Assembly: GCF_009735645.1 (NCBI RefSeq)
Contig: NZ_CP032550.1
Span: 744,001 to 808,000, forward strand
DNA from: Microbacterium oryzae
Lineage (GTDB): Bacteria; Actinomycetota; Actinomycetes; Actinomycetales; Microbacteriaceae
Reading direction: 5' to 3'
DNA length: 64,000 bases
In this document: piece by piece, positions 50,899 to 58,975 of the stretch
Numbering within the stretch: position 1 is the first letter of the stretch
Layout: every line of letters begins with the position of its first letter
Notes under the pieces: generated by a model
Database searches by the model: none
What the model was told of the DNA's origin: nothing
The model's input: only the letters and a program-made list of their open reading frames with translations
Position numbers and translations under genes: made by a program

Positions 50899-51642
50899 TC
50901 AGCGTCGCGGTGTCCACCCTGCCGGTCCGTCGAAGAGCGCGCGTTCGCGATCGACGGCGGCCGACCATCCCTGCGCGGCGTCATCGCCGTCGAACGCGCC
51001 CCGCGCGAGGCGGAGGCCGACGTCCTCGTGGTGCGATCGCGTCGGTCCGCCCCGGCGGACCGACGCGCGCACGCTCCACGCGTCGTCGGCGAAGCCACCG
51101 CCGCGGAACACGCGATAGTCGTCGTAGCGGGCCGGGTCGAGAAGATCCCAGCACCACTCCCAGACGTTGCCGAGGGTGTCGAACAGCCCGTTCAGGTTCG
51201 GCATCCGGCCACCGACATCCTGCGGAGCGCGCAGACCGTCCGCCGCCGTCCAGGCCACATCGGGCAGCGGTCCGTAGTGCGGGCCTGTCGATCCGGCGCG
51301 GCAGGCGAACTCCCACTCCGCCTCGGTCGGAAGGCGGTACCCGTCCGCCTGGACATCCCAGTGCACGTCCTCGCCGTCGAACGTGTAGACCGGATCGAGC
51401 CCCTCCCACTCCGACGCGGCGTTGCAGAAGCGGATGGCGCGCTGCCAGCTCACCTCGACCGCCGGCCGACGCGGGTGCGACGACGGCACCGCCAGCATCT
51501 CGGCGAGCTGCTCCTCGGTCACCGCGAACACGCCGATCTCGAATGCCTCGAGGTCGACCGAGCGCCGCTCCTTGCGCCGCGCGTCGTGCAGCGTCACGCG
51601 TCCTGCGGGGATCCGCGCCATCTCGAAGTCGACGGAGCTCAT
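50899..51642 (-). CDS. SUMF1/formylglycine-generating-enzyme-like protein without the active-site Cys
   Basis: 247 aa. Fold marks: GYRLPTEAEWEFACRAG (near residue 100), NLNGLFDTLGNVWEWCWDL (near 150) and VFRGGGFADDAWSVRASVRR (near 180). True FGE enzymes have two catalytic Cys in the last segment; there is none here, so it should not make formylglycine. Such domains can serve as binding or hercynine-synthase-like enzymes, but EgtB residues are not visible either. No sulfatase nearby. Confidence 0.82.
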   Translation of the reverse strand: MSSVDFEMARIPAGRVTLHDARRKERRSVDLEAFEIGVFAVTEEQLAEMLAVPSSHPRRPAVEVSWQRAIRFCNAASEWEGLDPVYTFDGEDVHWDVQADGYRLPTEAEWEFACRAGSTGPHYGPLPDVAWTAADGLRAPQDVGGRMPNLNGLFDTLGNVWEWCWDLLDPARYDDYRVFRGGGFADDAWSVRASVRRGGPTRSHHEDVGLRLARGAFDGDDAAQGWSAAVDRERALFDGPAGWTPRR

Positions 51643-51666
51643 CGCTCCATTGTCGCCGACCGCTCC

Positions 51667-52341
51667 TCAGCTCGAGGTGATGGTCGTCACGGTGATCGCC
51701 GGGATGATCGCCGCCGTCATGATCGCGGTGTTCATCGCCTGCACCGCTCGCTCCACCGCGCTTCCGGCGGGCGAGGCCCCGACGATCTCCGAGATCCTCG
51801 CCTTCAACGCGCGCGGTCGGCGTCCCGCCGCCTCCTCCCGCAGGATCGTCCCGGCGACATCGAGCCCCTGCAGGATGGCCAGCAGGGTCGCGTCCGCGAC
51901 ACCCGCCGGGGCCGTGCCCGCGAGCACGGCTGCCAGCCGTGCGCGGAGCGCCGCCTCCGGTGCCGGATCCGCCTCCGGTGTCCGCGCTTTGCCCAGCCCC
52001 CAGAACGTCCGCTCGCCGATCGCGAGCACCCCGGCATCGACGAGGGACGCCACCACCGGCTGCTCGGGGTCGAGCTTCGCCCAGGTGATCACCGAGTCGA
52101 GGCGAGCTCCGTCCTTCGCCAGCAGACGCTCGAGAGCGAAGTCGAGCACCGGATGGCCGATGGGGGCATCCGAGGTGATCTGCACGCGCGGACGCTTCTC
52201 CTCACTCAGCGTCACCCGATTCGCGAGCACGAGGTCGGTCACGATCGCGGCCGCCTCCCCGTACGCGCGCATGGATCCCGATCGCTCCTGAGCGCCATCG
52301 GCCGTGGTGAGCAGGAGGTGCAGTTCCTCAACGATCAGCAT
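51667..52341 (-). CDS. GPP34 (Golgi phosphoprotein 3-like) family protein
   Basis: 224 aa, mostly alpha-helical. MLIVEELHLLLTTADGAQER at the N-terminus, GHPVLDFALERLLAKDGARL, and VADATLLAILQGLDVAG match the bacterial GPP34 family, which binds phosphoinositides in eukaryotes and has no firm role in bacteria. The last ~25 residues are hydrophobic (TAAIIPAITVTTITSS). Monocistronic. Confidence 0.85.
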   Translation of the reverse strand: MLIVEELHLLLTTADGAQERSGSMRAYGEAAAIVTDLVLANRVTLSEEKRPRVQITSDAPIGHPVLDFALERLLAKDGARLDSVITWAKLDPEQPVVASLVDAGVLAIGERTFWGLGKARTPEADPAPEAALRARLAAVLAGTAPAGVADATLLAILQGLDVAGTILREEAAGRRPRALKARISEIVGASPAGSAVERAVQAMNTAIMTAAIIPAITVTTITSS

Positions 52342-52444
52342 GCTCCGACCGTACGGCGACGCCTTCGGTCGCGGATCCCCCGTGAGACGGATTCGCGGCG
52401 CCCGGGGGGTCGCCCCCGCACAGCGCGTGATCGAGTTTCTCGCC

Positions 52445-52450
52445 TAGCAT
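52445..52450 (+). promoter_or_regulatory. -10 element of the riboswitch transcript
   Basis: TAGCAT, with transcription expected to start near 52457, about 17 nt before the aptamer. The -35 is not clear. Confidence 0.5.
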
Positions 52451-52473
52451 CGTCTGCGGGGTCGACGATCGAC

Positions 52474-52517
52474 CCGCGGACGAGGGAGCCGTACCCGCAC
52501 CACGACAAGACGGACTC
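52474..52517 (+). promoter_or_regulatory. Guanidine-III riboswitch
   Basis: The stretch matches the guanidine-III class: GGACGAGG, GCCGTACCCG and ACAAGACGG in the fixed order and spacing. P1 forms between GCGG (52476-52479) and CCGC (52495-52498). The pseudoknot helix forms between GAGCCGT (52486-52492) and ACGG-A-CTC (52510-52517), with one bulged A. AAGGG, the ribosome-binding site for the SMR gene, begins 4 nt later, so folding on guanidinium should open translation. An upstream hairpin (52456-52477) shares bases with P1 and could be the off state. Confidence 0.88.
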
Positions 52518-52530
52518 AGAAGGGTCTGCC

Positions 52531-52845
52531 ATGGCATGGGTCGTCCTCATCCTCTCCGGCGTGCTGGAGGCCGTCTGGGCCTCCGCGCTGTCGGCCTCCG
52601 ACGGATTCCGCCGCTGGCGTCCCACGGTGCTGTTCTTCGCGACGATGCTGATCAGCCTGTTCGGCCTCGCGTGGGCGATGAACGATCTGCCCACCGGCAC
52701 CGCCTACGCGGTGTGGGTCGGCGTCGGTGCGACGCTCACCGTCGTGTGGGCGCTCGTGACGCGTCAGGAGAAGGCGAGCCTCGCGCGCATCGGGCTGCTC
52801 GTCCTGCTCGTGGCGTCGATCGCCGGGCTGAAGGTGGTCAGCTGA
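52531..52845 (+). CDS. SMR transporter, Gdx/SugE type (guanidinium exporter subunit 1)
   Basis: 104 aa, four membrane helices. Glu13, the proton/substrate residue, is in LILSGVLEAVWASAL; LPTGTAYAVWVGVGA is the dimer-interface helix. The pattern is of the SugE/Gdx branch rather than EmrE. The guanidine-III aptamer in its leader indicates that it exports guanidinium. Stop overlaps the next start (TGATG), so the two proteins are made together and probably form a heterodimer. Confidence 0.93.
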   Translation: MAWVVLILSGVLEAVWASALSASDGFRRWRPTVLFFATMLISLFGLAWAMNDLPTGTAYAVWVGVGATLTVVWALVTRQEKASLARIGLLVLLVASIAGLKVVS

Positions 52846-53189
52846 TGTCGTGGGCGATCCTGATCCTCAGCGGCCTCTTCGAAGCGGTCTGGGCGACGGC
52901 CCTCGGGCACTCGGACGGCTTCACCGACCCCGGCGCGACCACACTCTTCGCGGTCGCGCTGGTCCTCAGCATGCTCGGGCTCGGGTGGGCCGTCAAGCGC
53001 ATCCCCATCGGCACGGCGTACGCCGTCTGGACCGGGATCGGTGCGGCCCTGACCGTCGTCTACGCGATGGCGACCGGCGCCGAGCCGGTCTCGGTGGGAA
53101 AGGTCGTGTTCCTGTCCGGCATCGTCCTCGCGGTGATCGGACTGAAGCTCGTGCCGAGCGGACGCGAGGAGCAGCCGCCGGCGAGCTAG
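52845..53189 (+). CDS. SMR transporter, Gdx/SugE type (guanidinium exporter subunit 2)
   Basis: 114 aa, four membrane helices, then a short polar tail. Glu13 in LILSGLFEAVWATAL and IPIGTAYAVWTGIGA are kept. Paired, non-identical SMR genes often encode a fixed-topology heterodimer; charges in the loops (KR after helix 2 here, versus RxxR-rich loop 1 in subunit 1) would allow opposite insertion, which I infer only. Confidence 0.92.
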   Translation: MSWAILILSGLFEAVWATALGHSDGFTDPGATTLFAVALVLSMLGLGWAVKRIPIGTAYAVWTGIGAALTVVYAMATGAEPVSVGKVVFLSGIVLAVIGLKLVPSGREEQPPAS

Positions 53190-53198
53190 CGTGGAGGG

Positions 53199-53927
53199 AT
53201 GCCACGCCCTCTCACTCTGATCACCGGCGGCACGCGCGGCATCGGCGCGGCGACCGCCCGACGTCTGGCCGCCGACGGTCACGATCTCGTTCTCGGGTAC
53301 GCGCAGGATGGCCAGGCCGCGTCCCGCACGCAGGCCGAGATCGAGACGCTCGGCGCGAGCTGCCGCATCGTGCGCGCGGACCTCACAGCCGACGCGGGTA
53401 TCGACGAGCTGTTCGCAGCCGTCGAGCCCGGTCGCCTCACCGGGGTGGTCAACAACGCCGGCGCCACGCTGCACATCGGTGCGCTCGTCGACACGCCGAC
53501 CGACGTCATCCGCCGCGTTGTCGACCTCAACCTCACCTCCGCCATCCTCGTCGCCCGGCGGGCGGTGCGGGGCCTCGGCGACGGCGGCGTGCTCGTCAAC
53601 ATCTCGTCGGGCGCCGCGACGACGGGCTCCCCCGGGGAGTACGTGCACTACGCCGCAGCCAAGGCCGGCGTCGACGCGCTGACGAAGGGTCTCGCCGTGG
53701 AGGCCGCCGCGCGGGGCGTCCGGGTCATCGGCGTCGCGCCGGGGACGATCGAGACCGACATCCATGCCGACGCGGGAGATCCCGGCCGCCCCGCGCGCGT
53801 TGCGGCGGCACACCCCCTCGGACGCGCGGGGCGTCCCGAGGAGGTGGCCGCCGTCGTGGCCTTCGCGCTGTCGGCCGACGCATCCTACGCGGCGGGCACG
53901 ACCATCCGCGTCACCGGCGGCCGCTGA
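53199..53927 (+). CDS. SDR-family oxidoreductase
   Basis: 242 aa classical SDR: TGGTRGIG (residues 9-16), NNAGA near 85, catalytic Ser in NISSGAA and YAAAK near residue 153-157. FabG-like length; C-terminus ends TIRVTGGR. Substrate unknown. 10 bp after the SMR pair and may be read through from it, but nothing ties it to guanidine. Confidence 0.9.
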   Translation: MPRPLTLITGGTRGIGAATARRLAADGHDLVLGYAQDGQAASRTQAEIETLGASCRIVRADLTADAGIDELFAAVEPGRLTGVVNNAGATLHIGALVDTPTDVIRRVVDLNLTSAILVARRAVRGLGDGGVLVNISSGAATTGSPGEYVHYAAAKAGVDALTKGLAVEAAARGVRVIGVAPGTIETDIHADAGDPGRPARVAAAHPLGRAGRPEEVAAVVAFALSADASYAAGTTIRVTGGR

Positions 53928-53940
53928 GACTCGAGCCGCC

Positions 53941-54975
53941 TCAGCGCCAGCCGAGCCCCGGCGCGACGTGGGTGAGGATGGCCTCGAGCACGTGCGCGTT
54001 GTAGTCCACACCCAGCTGGTTCGGCACCGTGAGAAGGACCGTGTCGGCCTCGGCGATCGCCTCGTCGTGCGCGAGCTCGTCGATCAGCTCGTCGGGCTCG
54101 CCCGCGTAGGAGCGGCCGAACACCGACCGGGTGCTGTCGATGTAGCCGAACTGGTCGTCGCGGTCGCCGCTGCCGAGGAAGTAGCGCCGATCGCGGTCGT
54201 CGACGATCGCGAAGATCGACCGGGAGACCGAGACGCGCGGCTCGAACCCGTGGTCGTGCTTCGCCCACTCCTCGCGGAATGCACGGATCTGCTTGGCCTG
54301 CTGCACGTGGAAGGGCTCGCCGCTCTCGTCGTCCTTGAGCGTCGAGCTCATGAGGTTCATGCCCTGCTGCGCGGCCCACACGGCGGTGGCGTCCGATCCG
54401 GCGCCCCACCAGATGCGCTCGCGCAGTCCCTCGGAGTGCGGCTCGAGGCGCAGCAGCCCGGGCGGGTTCGGGAACATCGGCCGCGGGCTCGGCTCGGCGA
54501 AGCCCGCGCCCTCCAGCAGCGTGAGCAGCAGCTCCGTCTTCTGCCGCGCGGCCTGCGCACCCGACGGGTCGTCCTCGGCCGCCTGGTAGCCGAAGTACCG
54601 CCATCCGTCGACGACCTGCTCGGGTGACCCGCGCGAGATGCCGAGCTGCAGTCGGCCTCCCGAGATGAGGTCGGCTGCGCCCGCGTCCTCCGCCATGTAC
54701 ATGGGGTTCTCGTACCGCATGTCGATGACGCCCGTGCCCAGCTCGATGCGGCTGGTCTTCGCTCCTGCCGCGGCGAGCAGCGGGAAGGGCGAGGCGAGCT
54801 GCCGCGCGAAGTGGTGCACGCGGAAGTAGGCGCCGTCGGCGCCGAGGTCCTCCGCGGCCTGCGCGAGATCGATGGACTGCAGCAGCACGTCCGCCGCGCT
54901 CTGCGTCGCCGAGTCGGGATGCGGCGTCCAGTGTCCGAAGGAGAGGAATCCGATGCGCTTCACATCACCATGCAA
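53941..54975 (-). CDS. LLM-class flavin-dependent oxidoreductase
   Basis: 344 aa. Luciferase-like TIM barrel: RIGFLSFGHWTPHPDSATQS at the start, GADGAYFRVHHFARQLASPF (near residue 45), GTGVIDMRYENPMYMAEDAG (near 80) and GRLQLGISRGSPEQVV (near 107). FMN- or F420-dependent; substrate unknown. ATG 54975 used; GTG 54960-type codons just inside are possible. A perfect palindrome lies 16 bp upstream. Confidence 0.9.
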   Translation of the reverse strand: MHGDVKRIGFLSFGHWTPHPDSATQSAADVLLQSIDLAQAAEDLGADGAYFRVHHFARQLASPFPLLAAAGAKTSRIELGTGVIDMRYENPMYMAEDAGAADLISGGRLQLGISRGSPEQVVDGWRYFGYQAAEDDPSGAQAARQKTELLLTLLEGAGFAEPSPRPMFPNPPGLLRLEPHSEGLRERIWWGAGSDATAVWAAQQGMNLMSSTLKDDESGEPFHVQQAKQIRAFREEWAKHDHGFEPRVSVSRSIFAIVDDRDRRYFLGSGDRDDQFGYIDSTRSVFGRSYAGEPDELIDELAHDEAIAEADTVLLTVPNQLGVDYNAHVLEAILTHVAPGLGWR

Positions 54976-54990
54976 CCACGCCGCCCCCGG

Positions 54991-55012
54991 TTCTCATTCC
55001 CGTGAATGAGAA
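54991..55012. promoter_or_regulatory. Perfect 9-bp palindrome upstream of the LLM gene
   Basis: TTCTCATTC-CCGT-GAATGAGAA, between the SGNH hydrolase stop and the LLM start on the same strand. Low G+C for this genome. It could end the SGNH transcript, but there is no T tract and the arms are A+T-rich, so an operator for the LLM gene is more likely. Confidence 0.5.
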
Positions 55013-55774
55013 TCAGGCGGAGGGGTGCGGCGGGATCGTCGTCCACGTAGCGTACTTGGGCTGGCGGCCATCCCCCGAGGAACGGCGGGTGAGTCGGCGC
55101 TTCACCCACGGCAGGACGTGCTCACGGTAGTAGCGCGTGCGCTGGAGGTGCGCGATGCCCTCGTGCGGCAGATCCCACCACTCCTCCGGCGCGCGCTCCC
55201 CCAGCGCGGTCAGCACGCGGGCCGCCACGCGGTGATGACCGCGCGGGCCCATGTGCAGCCGGTCGGCGGACCAGAAGCTCGGGTCGGTGAGCTCCCGGTC
55301 CGGCCAGTTGAGCGCCTGGACGACGTCGGGCCGGTCCTCGATGCGGCGCAGGACCGCCGCCGACAGCTCGTCGCCGCGCCGCTGGATCAGCCGCGACAGC
55401 GGGAGACCGCCCGACGGGTTCGCGCCCGACAGCAGGATCAGCCGCACCCCCTCCTCGTCGCAGCGTGCGAGCACGCGCGAGAAGGCGTCGGCGATGCTCT
55501 CCATGCCGACGCCCGGCCGCAGCATGTCGTTGCCGCCGCCGTTGAACGACAGGTGCGTGGGCCGCAGCGCGAGCGCCGGCTCCAGCTGCTCCGCGACGAT
55601 CGGGCCCGCGAGACGGCCGCGGATGGCGAGGTTCGCGTATTCGATCGGCTCGCCGAGGCTGTTCGCCCAGCCCTGCGCGGTGAGATCCGCCCATCCGCGC
55701 GGGCGGCCATCGGGGAGCTCGTCGCCCACCCCTTCGGTGAAGGAGTCCCCGATGGCCACATAGCGGATCGTCAT
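55013..55774 (-). CDS. SGNH/GDSL-family hydrolase
   Basis: 253 aa. Block I GDSFTEG with nucleophile Ser11, block III GGGND (near residue 80), and the Asp-His pair in SADRLHMG (near 176-181). Esterase or lipase-like; no signal peptide, so intracellular. Basic C-terminal tail. 9 bp downstream of the MFS gene on the same strand, so probably co-transcribed with it. Confidence 0.9.
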   Translation of the reverse strand: MTIRYVAIGDSFTEGVGDELPDGRPRGWADLTAQGWANSLGEPIEYANLAIRGRLAGPIVAEQLEPALALRPTHLSFNGGGNDMLRPGVGMESIADAFSRVLARCDEEGVRLILLSGANPSGGLPLSRLIQRRGDELSAAVLRRIEDRPDVVQALNWPDRELTDPSFWSADRLHMGPRGHHRVAARVLTALGERAPEEWWDLPHEGIAHLQRTRYYREHVLPWVKRRLTRRSSGDGRQPKYATWTTIPPHPSA

Positions 55775-55783
55775 CCCCTCAGG

Positions 55784-57139
55784 CTAGCGAGCCATCGCGT
55801 CGACGAGCGTCTCCTCCAGCACCTCGCCGCGCTTGTCGACGAGCGGGATGGTGCCGATCGCGGCGACCGCGAAGAACACCGAGAACACGGTGAAGACGAG
55901 CCCTGCTCCGCCGACGCCGAGTGCCCAGGGGGTGAACAGCGGCGCGATGATCGAGGCGATCCGTCCGGCGCCCGCCGCCCAGCCCGCGCCGGTTCCGCGC
56001 ACGCTCGTCGGGTACAGCTCGGGCGTGACCGCGTAGAGCGCGCCCCATGCGCCGAGGTTGAAGAACGACAGCAGCGACCCGAACAGCAGCACCTGCCACA
56101 GCTCCCCCGCGGTGCCGAACAGGACGGCCGACACGGCGGAGCCGACGAGGAACGTCGCGAGGGTGACGCGTCGCCCCCACACCTCGATGAGCCACGCGGC
56201 CACCGCGTATCCCGGCAGCTGCGCGAGGGTGATCAGCAGCGTGAAGCCGAACGAGCGGACGAGATCGTAACCCTGCGCGACGAGGATCGACGGAATCCAG
56301 ATGAAGGCGCCGTAGTACGCGAAGTTCACGCAGAACCAGACGAGCCAGATGGCGGCGGTGCGCGTGCGGAGCGCGGGCGACCAGAGTGCGGCGACGCCGG
56401 ACGGTCCCGCCGCCGCGGCGCTCTCGGTGCGCGCAGGCGCCGGGGTCGCGGCGGTCTCACGCGCGCTCAGCGCGGACGCTTCCTCGAAGCGGCGCACGAT
56501 CGCGTCCGCCTCCGCGAACCGCCCCTTCGACTCGAGCCACCGCGGCGACTCGGGCAGCCCCCAGCGCACGATGAGCGCATAGACGGCCGGCACCGCTCCG
56601 AGGAGGAACGCCCACCGCCATCCGTCGTCCGAGGCGCCCACCACGAAGGTGCCGATGAGGGCGGCCAGCGTCCACCCCACAGCCCAGAACGCCTCGAGCA
56701 CCACGACGAGCCGACCGCGGATGCGGCTGGGCGCGAACTCGCTCACGTACGTCGACGCGACCGGCAGTTCGGAGCCGAGGCCCAGGCCGACGAAGAACCG
56801 CAGCACGAGGAGCGCCCCGACCCCGCCGACCAGCGCGCTCGCGCCGGTCGCGATGCCGTAGACGAGCAGCGTGAGCGCGAAGACCTGTCGGCGCCCGAGC
56901 TTGTCGGCGAGCAGTCCGCCGAGGCTCGCGCCGATGGCCATCCCGACGAAGCCGACGGAGGTGATGAGGCCGGCTTCGGCTCCCGTGATCCCCCACTGCG
57001 CGGTCAGCGCCGCGATGATGAACGAGATGAGACCGACGTCCATCGCGTCGAGGGCCCACCCGATGCCGGATCCGGTGAGGAGCCGGGTGTGCTGCCTGTT
57101 GAAGGTGAGCGCGTCGAGCCGCGCCGAGGGATTCGCCAT
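55784..57139 (-). CDS. MFS transporter, metabolite:H+ symporter type
   Basis: 451 aa, twelve membrane helices. GGLLADKLGRRQVF (loop 2-3), RFFVGLGLGSELPVASTYVS (helix 4) and PSRIRGRLVVVLEAFWAVG are typical of the sugar/aromatic-acid porter branch. A charged mid-loop (residues ~205-245) separates the halves. Substrate unknown. ATG 57139 (MANPS). Divergent from another MFS gene. Confidence 0.88.
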   Translation of the reverse strand: MANPSARLDALTFNRQHTRLLTGSGIGWALDAMDVGLISFIIAALTAQWGITGAEAGLITSVGFVGMAIGASLGGLLADKLGRRQVFALTLLVYGIATGASALVGGVGALLVLRFFVGLGLGSELPVASTYVSEFAPSRIRGRLVVVLEAFWAVGWTLAALIGTFVVGASDDGWRWAFLLGAVPAVYALIVRWGLPESPRWLESKGRFAEADAIVRRFEEASALSARETAATPAPARTESAAAAGPSGVAALWSPALRTRTAAIWLVWFCVNFAYYGAFIWIPSILVAQGYDLVRSFGFTLLITLAQLPGYAVAAWLIEVWGRRVTLATFLVGSAVSAVLFGTAGELWQVLLFGSLLSFFNLGAWGALYAVTPELYPTSVRGTGAGWAAGAGRIASIIAPLFTPWALGVGGAGLVFTVFSVFFAVAAIGTIPLVDKRGEVLEETLVDAMAR

Positions 57140-57228
57140 GCACACCAGGTTAGTGTCACCCGGACCGTAAGTGCGAATCGAGCGGAGTAGCCTGGGATGA
57201 CGACATCGAATCGACCCCCGGAGGTCCC

Positions 57229-58545
57229 GTGAGAGCCCGCATCGCCCACCCCTCCGCCGCGTGGATGTGGACGATCTGGGTCGTCGCAGTGCTCGCCTAT
57301 GTGCTCTCGGTCACGAACCGGACGTCGCTCTCGGCCGTCGGCGTGGACGCCGCTCACCACTTCGGAGCCGATGCCTCGACGCTGTCGATGTTCGCCGTGC
57401 TCCAGCTCGGCGTGTACGGGCTCATGCAGCTGCCCATCGGGCTGTGGCTCGATCGCTTCGGCGCGCGACCGATCATGGCGATCGGGATGGTCGTGATGGC
57501 GGCCGGTCAGCTCATCATGGCGCTCTCCCCCAACGTCGGCGTCGCGATCTTCGCGCGCATGCTGCTGGGCGCCGGCGATGCGGCGATCTTCCCGAGCGCG
57601 CTCCGTCTCGTCGCGACGTGGTTCCCCACGCAGCGGAACCCGATCATGGTGCAGCTGACCGGCATCATCGGGCAGATGGGGCAGCTCGTCGCGATCCTGC
57701 CGCTCGCGACCCTCCTGCACGCCACGTCGTGGTCCATCGCCTTCGGCAGCCTTGCCGGCGTCGCGCTGCTCTTCACCATCCTCGTCGTCGCGCTGGTGCG
57801 GAATCACCCGCCCGAGCGCGAAGCCGATGTCTCGGTGGACACCGAGACCGGGGCCATCCGCGTCGTGACGAGCGCGATCGACACGCGGGGTGGCATCCGC
57901 GGCGCGTGGGCGAACCCCGGCACGCGCCTCGCGTTCTGGTCGCACTTCACCACGCCGTTCGCCGGCACGGCCTTCGTGATGCTGTGGGGGTTCCCGTTCC
58001 TCACCTCTGGCGAGGGCCTCTCGTCCGGTCAGGCGTCCCTCGTGCAGAGCACGTTCGTGCTCATGGGCATCGTGTTCGGCCCGGTCATCGGCATCCTGTC
58101 GTCACGCAACCCCCTGCGCCGCTCGCGGATGCTCGTGCTGCCGATCGTGGCCATCCAGCTGCTCGCCTGGATCGCCGTGCTCGCGTGGCCGGGGCGGGCG
58201 CCGTTCGCGATGCTGCTCGCGCTCGCCGTCGCACTCGGACTCGGCGGCCCCGCGTCGATGATCGCGTTCGACCACGCCCGCACGCACAACCCGTCGCACC
58301 AGCTCAGCACCGCGACCGGCATCACCAACGTCGGCGGCTTCCTCGCGGGCCTGCTGGCCATCCTCTTCATCGGCGTCGCGCTCGATGCGCAGGGGGCGAG
58401 CGACCCGTCGGACTACTCGCTGGAGGCGTTCCGCATCGCCTTCCTCACCCAGATCCCGATCTGGCTCGTCGGCGCGGCCTTCATCATCCGCGAGCGCAAG
58501 CGCACGCGCATCCGGATGGGGCTGGATCAGCCGCGCGGAGCGTAG
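57229..58545 (+). CDS. MFS transporter
   Basis: 438 aa, twelve membrane helices. SVTNRTSLSAVGVDAAHHFG in helix 1 region, GLWLDRFGARPIMAIGM (loop 2-3 motif A), RMLLGAGDAAIFPSALRLVA (helix 4). Substrate unknown, and it is not a close paralogue of the divergent MFS at 55784. GTG 57229 with CGGAGG upstream. Confidence 0.88.
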   Translation: MRARIAHPSAAWMWTIWVVAVLAYVLSVTNRTSLSAVGVDAAHHFGADASTLSMFAVLQLGVYGLMQLPIGLWLDRFGARPIMAIGMVVMAAGQLIMALSPNVGVAIFARMLLGAGDAAIFPSALRLVATWFPTQRNPIMVQLTGIIGQMGQLVAILPLATLLHATSWSIAFGSLAGVALLFTILVVALVRNHPPEREADVSVDTETGAIRVVTSAIDTRGGIRGAWANPGTRLAFWSHFTTPFAGTAFVMLWGFPFLTSGEGLSSGQASLVQSTFVLMGIVFGPVIGILSSRNPLRRSRMLVLPIVAIQLLAWIAVLAWPGRAPFAMLLALAVALGLGGPASMIAFDHARTHNPSHQLSTATGITNVGGFLAGLLAILFIGVALDAQGASDPSDYSLEAFRIAFLTQIPIWLVGAAFIIRERKRTRIRMGLDQPRGA

Positions 58546-58572
58546 CTCGCCGACACCCAGGGGCCGCCGACG

Positions 58573-58782
58573 TCAGATGCCCGCACCGCCGCCGTCGGTG
58601 TACCGCTGAGCGGCGCGCATGCGGGCGACGTCCGCGTCGTACTGGGCGCGCTGATTCTCGTGAGGCCGGAGCTCATCGCCGGGAAGCGGCGCAGCGCGGC
58701 GATCGCGCAGGATGCCCCAGAGGAGCAGTCCGAGCGCGGCGCCGGCGAGAATCGTCAGCAGCAGCCAGTCCATCCACGTCAT
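58573..58782 (-). CDS. Small single-helix membrane protein, 69 aa
   Basis: 69 aa from ATG 58782 with AAGGGAG upstream. One membrane helix (~4-23: WLLLTILAGAALGLLLWGIL) and a polar cytoplasmic tail with Arg/Asp. Not recognised. Ends 27 bp from the convergent MFS stop. Confidence 0.7.
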   Translation of the reverse strand: MTWMDWLLLTILAGAALGLLLWGILRDRRAAPLPGDELRPHENQRAQYDADVARMRAAQRYTDGGGAGI

Positions 58783-58868
58783 CGTGCGCTCCCTTCGCCG
58801 TCGCGGCACCCCGCGGCGTCGGCCCTCAGACTAGGGCGTCGAGCGCGGTGGGCGCCAGCGTCGGTGGC

Positions 58869-58975
58869 TTGCCGCGTGGTGCGGGCTCTGGCTAGCATCG
58901 TGCCCATGCAATGCCGGTGAACCTCTCTTCTCGAAGAACTCCGCGCGCCCATCCGGCGCCGTCGAAAGGTTCACC
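58869..58975 (+). promoter_or_regulatory. Promoter and hairpin leader of the SDR gene
   Basis: TTGCCG (58869-58874), 18-bp spacer, TAGCAT (58893-58898). The leader holds a perfect 9-bp inverted repeat, GGTGAACCT (58916-58924) and AGGTTCACC (58967-58975); the second arm is directly before the ATG and contains the AAAGG ribosome-binding site. Folding would hide it. Confidence 0.65.

Noticed and set aside
50899..51642. Active formylglycine-generating enzyme
   Set aside because: The catalytic Cys pair is absent and no sulfatase is nearby.
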